A stretch of DNA of 5,014 nt from Actinomycetota bacterium (GTDB taxonomy: Bacteria; Actinomycetota; Thermoleophilia; Gaiellales; Gaiellaceae): contig JACCTQ010000348.1 in the NCBI GenBank assembly GCA_013812265.1, positions 1 through 5,014 on the forward strand. The letters run 5' to 3'. Below the pieces are notes generated by a model. The model did no database searches, was not told the DNA's origin, and saw only the letters and a program-made list of their open reading frames with translations. The position numbers and the translations under genes were made by a program. The first letter of the stretch is position 1. Each line of letters begins with the position of its first letter. Positions 1 through 5,014 of this stretch are shown piece by piece.

Positions 1-684
1 GCGAGCCGCGGCGCCGTCGAGCGCAGCGAGCGCCACGCGGATGTCGGCGCTCGTGCCGACGAAGATCGGCGTGTCGCGCTCGGTGTACCGGCTCGCCTCG
101 CTGTCTCGGAGCGTGAGCATCAGATGCATGAAATCTGACGGCTCCTCGCACTCGAACGCCGTCATGAACTCCTGGTCGTCGATGCCGAACGAGTAGGTGG
201 TGTGATTCGTGATCGTCACGAACCGAGACCCGATCTCCATGTGCTCGCGCATGACGCGCTGACGATCCTCGAACGGAAGCGAGTACCACGGGCGCACCTT
301 CACGAACGGGTAGACCACCAGGTAAGGCGCTCCGCGAGGAACGATCCGCCGCCCCCGTCTCGAGCGGGGGTCGTTATAGGAAGAAGGCTTGGTCGTCGCC
401 AGATACGAGTAGGGCGTCTCGAGGTACGCAGCCAGCGGCGTGGCGTTCAGCTCGGCGCCGAGATCGCCGAGGTCGGCGTACCGCTCGGTGATCTTCCACA
501 GGAAGAAGTCGCAGTCCGGCCGGACGCCCGTTACCGAGTACGCACGAAGCGCGTCCATTCGCCCTCCCCACTCCTCCACCACGTCGGCGAACGCCTCCTT
601 GCCGGCGCTTCGCTCCTCGATGGGCAGCCGCCGCCAGGCCGGATCCACCCGGTAGAAGGTGTACGCGACGTACTGGCCGCTCAT
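1..684 (-). CDS. chdC: Chlorite-dismutase-fold heme protein, probable coproheme decarboxylase (HemQ/ChdC), 3' end cut by window edge
   Basis: Probable last enzyme of the coproporphyrin-dependent heme pathway: peroxide-driven decarboxylation of coproheme to heme b in the cytoplasm. The 228 visible codons begin MSGQYVAYTFYRV and remain open to the edge; family members run about 230-250 residues, so only a short tail should be missing. Seen in sequence: the YPFVKVRPWY segment with Tyr125 and Lys129, matching the catalytic Tyr and its lysine partner in Firmicutes HemQ; then MREH with His148 in the position of the proximal heme ligand; then the conserved TTYSFGIDDQEF strand (162-173) and a C-terminal IFVG. 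A basic linker (about 103-118) joins the two ferredoxin-like halves. The start is the ATG at 684, with no clear Shine-Dalgarno; it lies 7 bp after the preceding membrane-protein gene, so co-transcription is likely. The TTYSFGIDDQEF version recalls, from memory, Thermus/archaeal rather than classical actinobacterial HemQ. A non-decarboxylase Cld-family role cannot be excluded. Confidence 0.9.
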   Translation of the reverse strand, partial: MSGQYVAYTFYRVDPAWRRLPIEERSAGKEAFADVVEEWGGRMDALRAYSVTGVRPDCDFFLWKITERYADLGDLGAELNATPLAAYLETPYSYLATTKPSSYNDPRSRRGRRIVPRGAPYLVVYPFVKVRPWYSLPFEDRQRVMREHMEIGSRFVTITNHTTYSFGIDDQEFMTAFECEEPSDFMHLMLTLRDSEASRYTERDTPIFVGTSADIRVALAALDGAAAR

Positions 685-691
685 CTGAGAA

Positions 692-1045
692 TCAATGGTA
701 CGTGTGCTCGGCGCGCCACACGCGCCACATCGTGAACCCCGAAAGCGCGAGCACCAGCAGGAACGCGATCGCGGTGAGACCCGAGGCGCCCGCCCAGAAA
801 TAGAGCCCCAGATCGGCGACGATCAACAGCGCGGCGCCGTAGAACGCCACTCGCGCCCGGCGCGACCATCCCTCGATGTCGCCGCGTCGCTCGCGCCACA
901 TGAGGTAGACGAAGAACGCGATTGCGAGGAAGAACGCGATCCTGGCGATGGCGAACAGCGAGGACAACGTCGTCTCGAGCGAGAGCAGGACGATGACGCC
1001 TGCGATGAGGGCGATCACGAGAAACCCGCGCAACGTCGGGTTCAT
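692..1045 (-). CDS. Small four-helix membrane protein of unknown function
   Basis: I do not recognise a named family. The 117-residue protein starts MNPTLRGFLVIALIAG and has four hydrophobic stretches at about 7-25, 31-49, 67-85 and 90-107. The loop between helices 2 and 3 (WRERRGDIEGWSRRAR) is strongly basic, and both termini carry positive charge, so N-in/C-in with the central loop in the cytoplasm is expected. The start was chosen at the ATG at 1045 because it directly precedes helix 1. The frame stays open to 1471, but that upstream part is Arg/Ala/Pro-rich, hydrophilic and overlaps the next membrane gene, so it is a shadow. The gene sits 17 bp after the 1419-1063 gene and 7 bp before the HemQ-type gene, consistent with one transcript. 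A role in heme handling is only suggested by position. Confidence 0.72.
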   Translation of the reverse strand: MNPTLRGFLVIALIAGVIVLLSLETTLSSLFAIARIAFFLAIAFFVYLMWRERRGDIEGWSRRARVAFYGAALLIVADLGLYFWAGASGLTAIAFLLVLALSGFTMWRVWRAEHTYH

Positions 1046-1062
1046 GTCTGAGAAGAACCGCC

Positions 1063-1419
1063 TCACGATCCGGTCATATACGCCCGTGTGGCGAGCGCAC
1101 CTGCGAGCAGCGTAGCGCCAACGAACCAGGCGAGCCGTCGCCGGGGATCGGTAGGGGCGTACAGCCAAGGCGAGAGCACGGCACCGAGCGCGAGGAACCC
1201 GTAGACGTAGTGCAGCTCGTCGTTCGCCCGGCGCTCCCCGGAGAGGAGGAGCAAGCCGAGCGCCACCTGCGCGATCAGCACCGTCTGGCCGAGGGCCAGC
1301 AGTTGATTGACGATTCCCCGGGGCTCGGCGCCTCGCCGGTAGGTCAGCCCGCCGGCGATGACAGCGACGAGGGCGACGACGAGCACGGCGAGTCCGATGA
1401 TCGCGTGGGTTTTCAGCAT
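1063..1419 (-). CDS. Small four-helix membrane protein with paired helix-end histidines, function unknown
   Basis: I do not recognise a named family. The 118-residue protein begins MLKTHAIIGLAVLVV and has predicted membrane segments at about 6-25, 36-60, 71-88 and 96-112. His5 lies at the mouth of helix 1 and His70, in LHYVYG, at the start of helix 3; that spacing of histidines in a four-helix bundle recalls b-heme membrane proteins such as the cytochrome b561 or CtaA halves, but this is inference, not a family match. The start is the ATG at 1419. An upstream in-frame start at 1509 would add 30 hydrophilic residues and run into the divergent peroxiredoxin gene, so it was rejected. It is the first gene of a probable three-gene unit ending with the HemQ-type gene. 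No strong Shine-Dalgarno is visible. Confidence 0.75.
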   Translation of the reverse strand: MLKTHAIIGLAVLVVALVAVIAGGLTYRRGAEPRGIVNQLLALGQTVLIAQVALGLLLLSGERRANDELHYVYGFLALGAVLSPWLYAPTDPRRRLAWFVGATLLAGALATRAYMTGS

Positions 1420-1472
1420 CGTATTCCGGGGTTGTCGCGAGATGAGCGCACGCCCACTCCACGACAAGCATC

Positions 1473-1478
1473 TACGAT
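1473..1478 (+). promoter_or_regulatory. Candidate -10 hexamer (TACGAT) for the peroxiredoxin gene, leaderless type
   Basis: TACGAT ends 6 nt before the ATG at 1485, so transcription would begin at or next to the A of the start codon. No Shine-Dalgarno precedes the ATG, which fits a leaderless mRNA. No good -35 match is visible 16-18 bp upstream. The same 65-bp gap must also hold the promoter of the divergent membrane-protein/HemQ unit, for which I see no convincing hexamer pair. Confidence 0.4.
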
Positions 1479-1484
1479 CCTCGC

Positions 1485-1922
1485 ATGGTCGAGGAAGGGT
1501 CAGCGGCACCGGATTTCGAGCTGGAGTCGGACACGGGCGACAAGATCTCGCTCTCGGACTTCCGCGGGCGCCCCGTCGTCCTCTACTTCTATCCTCGCTC
1601 CGACACCCCGGGGTGCACGACCCAGGCGTCTGGCATCCGTGACTCGTACCGCGAGTTCGAGCAGCGAGGTGCGGTCGTGCTCGGGGTGAGCTCCGACACG
1701 GTGCGCGCTCAGGCGAGATTCAAGGCCAAGTACGGGCTGCCGTTCACCCTCCTCGCCGACACGGAGCGGAAGGCAGGCGAGGCGTACGGCGTCACCCGCG
1801 AGGGGAAGACATCGCTCGCTCGAGCCACGTTCATCATCGACTCCGAGGGCTCGGTCTGCAAGGTCATGCCGAAGGCGAATCCGACCACGCACACGGACGA
1901 GGTGCTCGCCGCGCTCGGTTGA
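1485..1922 (+). CDS. bcp: Peroxiredoxin, Bcp/PrxQ type (thiol peroxidase)
   Basis: Reduces hydrogen peroxide and organic hydroperoxides in the cytoplasm with a reactive cysteine. The 145-residue protein is a full-length AhpC-TSA thioredoxin-fold enzyme: GSAAPDFELESDTG at the N-terminus, the active site YPRSDTPGCTTQ with peroxidatic Cys44 and Thr41, the VLGVSSD strand (65-71) and Arg113 in RATFIID, the usual pocket arginine. The resolving cysteine that many Bcp proteins carry five residues after the peroxidatic one is a serine here (Ser49). The only other cysteine, Cys125, lies in a late strand and is not an obvious resolving residue, so a 1-Cys mechanism with an external thiol is plausible. 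The ATG start is supported by the family N-terminus beginning directly after it. The gene is divergent from the HemQ unit and ends 15 bp from the convergent regulator gene. Confidence 0.95.
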   Translation: MVEEGSAAPDFELESDTGDKISLSDFRGRPVVLYFYPRSDTPGCTTQASGIRDSYREFEQRGAVVLGVSSDTVRAQARFKAKYGLPFTLLADTERKAGEAYGVTREGKTSLARATFIIDSEGSVCKVMPKANPTTHTDEVLAALG

Positions 1923-1937
1923 GCGGCCGCCTGAGGT

Positions 1938-2633
1938 CTACTTCGGAACCGGCTCGAGCTTGTAGCCCACGCCGAAACGTGTCTGGATGAACGTGTGCCG
2001 CGAGGATCGGCGATCGATCTTCTCGCGGAGCTTGCGCACGAAGACGTCGACCGTTCGGTCGCGATGCGTCGCCCTTCTCCCCCAGACGCGCTGCAAGAGC
2101 TCGTCGCGAGTCAGCACGCGCCCCTGTTCCAGCGCGAGCGCGTACAGGAGGCGAAACTCGGTCGGCGTCAGCTCGGCGCTCGACCCGTCGACGTAGCCCT
2201 GCACGTTGCCCGGGTCGAGGCGTAGCTCCTCGATCTCGATCGGCTCTCCCCGCTGACGCCCTTGGGGCCGGACGCCGCGGCGGGCTGCCGCCCCGACACG
2301 GGCGACCAGCTCCTTCATGGAAAAGGGCTTCACGAGGTAGTCGTCGGCGCCTAGCTCGAGCGCGTGCACGCGGTCATGCTCCGTCCCACGTGCGCTCACG
2401 ACCACGATCGGCGTGCCGATGCCCTCACCCCTCGCCGTCTCGATCAGCTTCCAGCCGTCGGTGCCGGGAAGCATGAGATCGAGCACACAGACGTCGGGGC
2501 GCTCATAGCGAAGCCGGGCGAGGCCGGCCTCGCCGTTTCGGACCTCGAGAGGATCGAAGCCGGCCGCCGCAAGGTGTCTCGCCATGCCCTGTGCGATGAC
2601 GCTGTCGTCCTCGATGATGAGAACCTTCGCCAT
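1938..2633 (-). CDS. OmpR/PhoB-family two-component response regulator
   Basis: DNA-binding transcription factor switched by phosphorylation from a sensor histidine kinase. The 231 residues comprise a receiver domain (1-117) and a winged-helix output domain (about 131-228). Receiver landmarks are all present: acidic Glu8/Asp9/Asp10, phospho-acceptor Asp52 in VCVLDLMLPG, switch Ser80, Tyr99 and Lys102 in DDYLVKPFS. The output domain has ELTPTEFRLL, then the recognition-helix region RTVDVFVRKLREKI and the wing RFGVGYKLEP. The start is the ATG at 2633; an AAGGGA lies immediately upstream, too close for a classical Shine-Dalgarno. No kinase gene is in the window: neighbours are a convergent peroxiredoxin and a divergent CYTH-CHAD gene, so it is an orphan as far as can be seen. 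The exact subgroup (PhoB/RegX3, MtrA or other) cannot be told from sequence alone. The 11-bp repeat array upstream suggests autoregulation and control of the divergent operon. Confidence 0.95.
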   Translation of the reverse strand: MAKVLIIEDDSVIAQGMARHLAAAGFDPLEVRNGEAGLARLRYERPDVCVLDLMLPGTDGWKLIETARGEGIGTPIVVVSARGTEHDRVHALELGADDYLVKPFSMKELVARVGAAARRGVRPQGRQRGEPIEIEELRLDPGNVQGYVDGSSAELTPTEFRLLYALALEQGRVLTRDELLQRVWGRRATHRDRTVDVFVRKLREKIDRRSSRHTFIQTRFGVGYKLEPVPK

Positions 2634-2645
2634 TCCCTTGGCACC

Positions 2646-2651
2646 ATAATG
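2646..2651 (-). promoter_or_regulatory. Candidate -10 hexamer (CATTAT) for the response regulator gene
   Basis: Read on the minus strand, CATTAT ends 12 nt before the ATG at 2633 and would give a leader of roughly 6 nt. It is the most AT-rich patch in the gap. No recognisable -35 lies at 16-18 bp. Weak, assigned by position and composition only. Confidence 0.3.
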
Positions 2652-2683
2652 AAAGGGTTACGCAGTGCCGAGGGTCGCGCGAT

Positions 2684-2716
2684 GGTTGCGAACCGGTGAA
2701 TGGTTGGTGAATGACC
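2684..2716. promoter_or_regulatory. Three abutting 11-bp units, candidate OmpR/PhoB-family operator
   Basis: Units GGTTGCGAACC (2684-2694), GGTGAATGGTT (2695-2705) and GGTGAATGACC (2706-2716) abut with an 11-bp period. Units 2 and 3 share their first eight bases; units 1 and 3 share GGT at the start and ACC at the end. Unit 1 is also an inverted repeat (GGTT-GCG-AACC). Direct repeats with 11-bp spacing are the usual target of tandem OmpR/PhoB-family dimers. The array lies in the shared gap between a regulator of that family and CYTH-CHAD, ending 6 bp before the candidate CHAD -10, which is where a -35-replacing activator site would be. Binding by this particular regulator is inference. Confidence 0.5.
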
Positions 2717-2722
2717 GGGGGC

Positions 2723-2728
2723 TAGCAT
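2723..2728 (+). promoter_or_regulatory. Candidate -10 hexamer (TAGCAT) for CYTH-CHAD operon, leaderless type
   Basis: TAGCAT ends 6 nt before the GTG at 2735, the same spacing as the peroxiredoxin -10, placing the transcription start at the start codon. No Shine-Dalgarno is present in the 6 nt between. The -35 position (about 2700-2705, ATGGTT) is a poor match and lies inside the 11-bp repeat array, fitting an activator-dependent promoter. Confidence 0.4.
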
Positions 2729-2734
2729 GCGTCC

Positions 2735-4183
2735 GTGCAGGCGGTCACCGAGACACACGAGCGGGAGCTGAAGCTCTCCGTCGATCCCGATTTCGTGTTG
2801 CCGGAGCTTCCGGGCGAGGAGCTCGCAGAGCGAGTCTTCGACTCGATCTACTACGACACGGCCGACCAGCGCCTGACCGGGGCGGGCGCGACACTGCGCC
2901 GCCGGGTCGAGAACGGTCGGGCCCTGTGGCAGCTCAAGCTTCCGCGAGGAGAGTCACGCCTCGAGCTGGAGCTGGCAGGTGGTCCGGTTGCCCCGGAGCA
3001 GATCTACGAGCTGCTGACGGCGCTGGTGCGCGGCGAGGAGCTCCGGCCCGTCTCGACCCTGCGCACGCTGCGGACGGGCGTCCGAGTACAGGAAAACGAG
3101 CACCCGGTCGCCGAGGTGGTGATCGATCGGGTGTCCGTGCTCGACGGTCAAACCGTAGAGGCGAGCTTCGACGAGGTGGAGATCGAGCTCATCGACGGGT
3201 CCGAGGCCGACCTGGAGCGGCTGGAGCGGTTGCTTCGGCGCGCGGGAGCGCGAGGAGGGGACAACCGCCCGAAGCTGTTTACCGCTCTCGGCATCGAGCC
3301 CGCGGCCGGGACAGACACTTCACGTGACGGGGCGGCGCTCTCCGGCATCGGAGCGATTCAACGCCGTCCGCGCGCGCAGTACGAGGAGATCGTGAAGCAC
3401 GACCCCGGGACGCGCCTCGGTTCGGACCTCGAGGACCTCCATCGCTTTCGGGTCGCGACCAGGCGCCTGCGGGCTCTCCTCCGCTCTGCCCGAGAGGCAC
3501 TGGACCCGGAGTGGGCGAAGCCGCTGCGGGACGAGCTGGCGTGGCTCGCCGACTCTCTGGGAGCAGTGCGAGACCGCGACGTCCTGCTGGCCGACCTCCG
3601 TGCGGAGGCCGCTCAGCACGCCTCTCCCGACCCCGCTGCGGCCGAGAAGCTCTTCGCGCTTCTCGAGGCAGATCGCGAAGCCGCGCGAGGCCGCATGCTG
3701 GCCGACCTACGGTCGGAGCGGTACACAGCGCTGCTGGCAGAGATCGAGAGGGGAATCAACGCCCTGCCAGTGCGATGGGCGGATTACTCGCCCCAGAACG
3801 TCATCGCGGAGGAGTTCCGCAAGCTCCGCTCGCAGATGCGCGCGCTCGGCCAGGATCCGGACGACGAAGCTCTTCACCGGACGCGAATCAGCGGCAAGCG
3901 CGCGCGCTACGCCGCGGAGCTCGCGGAGCCGACCCTCGGCAAGTCGGGCACTCGCTTCGTCAAGCGCGCGAAGGCCTTCCAGGATCTTGTCGGAGAGCAC
4001 CAGGATGCGGTCGTGGCCAAGGAGCGCCTGCTCGAAGCGGTGACGCGCCTGAAAGACCCGGGCGCTGCTTTCGTCGCCGGCCGCCTGACCGAGCGGCAGA
4101 CCCATCGCCGGCAAGCAGCTCGCGAGGCCCTGCCCAAGACGTGGGCCAAGCTCGAGCAGAGCGGCCTGCAGCTTCTGAGATGA
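2735..4183 (+). CDS. CYTH-CHAD domain protein (polyphosphate-associated)
   Basis: A 482-residue two-domain protein. The N-terminal CYTH domain (about 7-190) belongs to the triphosphate tunnel metalloenzymes and shows the signature ExExK as HERELKL (Glu9, Glu11, Lys13), followed by basic and acidic tunnel residues in TLRRRVENG, LWQLKLP and the acidic FDEVEIEL. The C-terminal CHAD domain (about 208-480) is helical and rich in Arg/Lys with conserved histidines: His236 in LHRFRVATRRLRALLR, His381 in LHRTRISGKRARY and His422 in VGEHQDA. CHAD binds inorganic polyphosphate; CYTH-CHAD proteins are expected to bind or hydrolyse tri/polyphosphate in the cytoplasm. The GTG start at 2735 is forced by the ExExK motif lying eight residues in, with no other in-frame start before it. 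No signal peptide or membrane segment. It is the first gene of a probable operon: the Nudix gene begins 9 bp after its stop. Which phosphate substrate it acts on cannot be read from sequence. Confidence 0.93.
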   Translation: MQAVTETHERELKLSVDPDFVLPELPGEELAERVFDSIYYDTADQRLTGAGATLRRRVENGRALWQLKLPRGESRLELELAGGPVAPEQIYELLTALVRGEELRPVSTLRTLRTGVRVQENEHPVAEVVIDRVSVLDGQTVEASFDEVEIELIDGSEADLERLERLLRRAGARGGDNRPKLFTALGIEPAAGTDTSRDGAALSGIGAIQRRPRAQYEEIVKHDPGTRLGSDLEDLHRFRVATRRLRALLRSAREALDPEWAKPLRDELAWLADSLGAVRDRDVLLADLRAEAAQHASPDPAAAEKLFALLEADREAARGRMLADLRSERYTALLAEIERGINALPVRWADYSPQNVIAEEFRKLRSQMRALGQDPDDEALHRTRISGKRARYAAELAEPTLGKSGTRFVKRAKAFQDLVGEHQDAVVAKERLLEAVTRLKDPGAAFVAGRLTERQTHRRQAAREALPKTWAKLEQSGLQLLR

Positions 4184-4192
4184 CCACGACTC

Positions 4193-4663
4193 GTGTCGAA
4201 TGACGCTCGGGCGTCGGAGTGGGTCGGGCGGCGCAGGCTCCGTTTGAGACGAGTTACCGACCCTATTCGGGCTGCCGGCGGCATCGTGTGGCGGGGCTGG
4301 GAAGGCGAGGACCTGCGGGTCCTGCTCGTCCACCGTCCCCGGTACGACGACTGGACCTTCCCCAAGGGAAAAGCGAAAGCCCGCGAGAGCGATCTCGAAT
4401 GCGCGTTGCGGGAGGTCGAGGAGGAGACGGGCCTTCGCTGTACCGCCGAGCTAGAGCTGCCCTCGACGTCCTATTCGGACCGGCACGGACGTCCGAAGCT
4501 CGTCCGTTACTGGGCGATGCGTCCCATCTCGGGAACCTTTCGGCCGCACCGTGAGGTGGACGACGTCCGCTGGTTGTCCGTGGACGAAGCCGCCGAGGCG
4601 CTTACCTATGGACGGGATCGCGCCGTCCTCACGTCCCTCGCGGAGGCGACACCCGCGCGGTGA
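4193..4663 (+). CDS. Nudix hydrolase, MutT1/Ap4A-hydrolase-like
   Basis: Hydrolyses a nucleoside diphosphate linked to another moiety; likely substrates by resemblance are diadenosine polyphosphates or oxidised nucleotides. The 156-residue protein has a perfect Nudix box GX5EX7REUXEEXGU starting at Gly59 of WTFPKGKAKARE and running through REVEEETGL (73-81), with catalytic glutamates at 74, 77 and 78. The domain starts at IRAAGGIVWRG (25-35). The start is uncertain: GTG 4193 lies 9 bp after the CHAD stop but adds an Arg-rich tail of about 20 residues; TTG 4244, giving an N-terminus at residue 18, would match the usual family start better. Neither has a strong Shine-Dalgarno. Its stop overlaps the next gene's GTG by 4 bp (GTGA), indicating translational coupling. 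In mycobacterial MutT1 a Nudix domain of this type is fused to a histidine phosphatase; here the two are separate genes. Confidence 0.93.
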   Translation: MSNDARASEWVGRRRLRLRRVTDPIRAAGGIVWRGWEGEDLRVLLVHRPRYDDWTFPKGKAKARESDLECALREVEEETGLRCTAELELPSTSYSDRHGRPKLVRYWAMRPISGTFRPHREVDDVRWLSVDEAAEALTYGRDRAVLTSLAEATPAR

Positions 4664-5014
4664 CCGTTCTCCTCGTCAGGCACGCGAGCGCGGGAGACCG
4701 CTCGGACTGGGAGGGTGACGACGCGCTGAGGCCGATCGATGCCGGCGGCCGGCGTCAGGCGAAAGGCCTCGCAGAGCTCGAGTACGGCGTCACCCGCGTG
4801 CTGTCGAGTCCGGCCGTCCGTTGCGTCCAGACCGTGGCCCCGCTCGCCGAGCGGCTCGGCCTTCCGGTCGAGGAGCGCGGGGAGCTCGACGAGGGCAGCT
4901 CGCGCGACACGGTCGGCGTGCTCCTCGAAGAGCTGGCCGACGAGACGGCGGTGCTCTGCACGCATGGGGACGTCATCCAGGACCTCATAGGCGAGGAGCC
5001 GCCCAAGGGCGCGA
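4660..5014 (+). CDS. SixA-like histidine phosphatase (RHG family), 3' end cut by window edge
   Basis: Histidine-phosphatase superfamily enzyme; SixA members dephosphorylate phosphohistidine in signalling proteins, while the MutT1 C-terminal domain acts on nucleotide products. Starts at GTG 4660, overlapping the Nudix stop by 4 bp; a GGAGG at 4642-4646 lies 13 nt upstream, slightly far. The frame stays open to the edge (118 codons). Seen: catalytic LLVRHASAG with Arg7 and phospho-acceptor His8, SSPAVRCVQT with Arg54, acidic ELDEG (75-79) and the second catalytic histidine in CTHGD (His102). The segment SDWEGDDALRPIDAGGRRQA is close, from memory, to the MutT1 C-terminal domain, so the pair looks like an unfused MutT1. 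Perhaps 30-45 residues are missing after the last visible stretch EEPPKGA. Alternative: a general SixA phosphatase with an unrelated substrate. Confidence 0.9.
   Translation, partial: MTVLLVRHASAGDRSDWEGDDALRPIDAGGRRQAKGLAELEYGVTRVLSSPAVRCVQTVAPLAERLGLPVEERGELDEGSSRDTVGVLLEELADETAVLCTHGDVIQDLIGEEPPKGA

Noticed and set aside
352..370. Perfect 6-bp stem CCCCCG/CGGGGG with a 7-nt loop
   Set aside because: It lies inside the HemQ-type gene, in codons for the basic linker, with no T-run on either side, so it is not a terminator; high GC makes such stems common.
202..735. Plus-strand open frame opposite the HemQ-type gene
   Set aside because: Arg/Pro/His-rich translation with no domain features; it is antisense shadow of a clear enzyme gene.
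692..1471. Long minus-strand frame of 259 codons
   Set aside because: Only the last 117 codons encode membrane helices; the upstream part is Arg-rich shadow sequence overlapping the 1419-1063 membrane gene.
1420..1509. N-terminal extension of the first membrane protein
   Set aside because: The extra 30 residues are hydrophilic and would overlap the divergent peroxiredoxin start; the ATG at 1419 lies directly before helix 1.
1923..1930. GCGGCCGC palindrome between the convergent peroxiredoxin and regulator genes
   Set aside because: An 8-bp perfect palindrome without loop or T-run; no convincing terminator can be made in the 15-bp gap.
2665..3327. Plus-strand frame overlapping the CYTH domain
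   Set aside because: Arg/Gly-rich translation in the +1-shifted frame of the CYTH domain; shadow.
3707..4333. Long minus-strand open frame across the CHAD and Nudix genes
   Set aside because: The opposite strand has well-supported CHAD and Nudix motifs; the antisense product shows no recognisable features and is expected in high-GC coding DNA.

Overview
This is a high-GC bacterial window of tightly packed genes with GTG starts, a 4-bp start/stop overlap and short intergenic gaps. Gene content (coproheme decarboxylase of the HemQ type, an OmpR-family regulator, CYTH-CHAD, and a Nudix hydrolase next to a SixA-like phosphatase that together resemble mycobacterial MutT1) suggests an actinobacterium or a deep relative such as Thermoleophilia. 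That placement is inferred from gene style; there is no rRNA or marker gene here to fix it.

Left block, minus strand, reading right to left: two small four-helix membrane proteins (1419-1063 and 1045-692), then a chlorite-dismutase-fold protein of the HemQ/ChdC type (684 running off the left edge). Gaps of 17 and 7 bp suggest one transcript. The membrane proteins are unrecognised, but the first has a histidine at the start of two of its helices, and its neighbour makes heme.

Middle: a Bcp-type peroxiredoxin (1485-1922, plus) is divergent from the membrane-protein/HemQ block and convergent with an OmpR/PhoB-family response regulator (2633-1938, minus). No sensor kinase is present in the window.

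Right block, plus strand: CYTH-CHAD (2735-4183), Nudix hydrolase (4193-4663) and a SixA-like phosphohistidine phosphatase (4660 running off the right edge). Gaps are 9 bp and then a 4-bp overlap, so this is a probable operon. CHAD is a polyphosphate-binding domain, CYTH acts on triphosphate or polyphosphate substrates, and Nudix plus histidine phosphatase act on phosphoanhydrides and phosphohistidine. The theme is therefore polyphosphate/nucleotide-polyphosphate metabolism. The 101-bp gap between the regulator and CYTH-CHAD carries three abutting 11-bp units, a layout typical of OmpR/PhoB-family binding sites. They sit where a -35 box would lie for the CHAD promoter, so the regulator may control this cassette and itself.

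Both peroxiredoxin and CYTH-CHAD have a TAnnnT hexamer ending exactly 6 nt before the start codon and no clear Shine-Dalgarno, which suggests leaderless mRNAs. No tRNA, rRNA, CRISPR, transposon or convincing terminator was seen. The window is mostly ordinary housekeeping; the regulator/polyphosphate cassette is the part most worth following.
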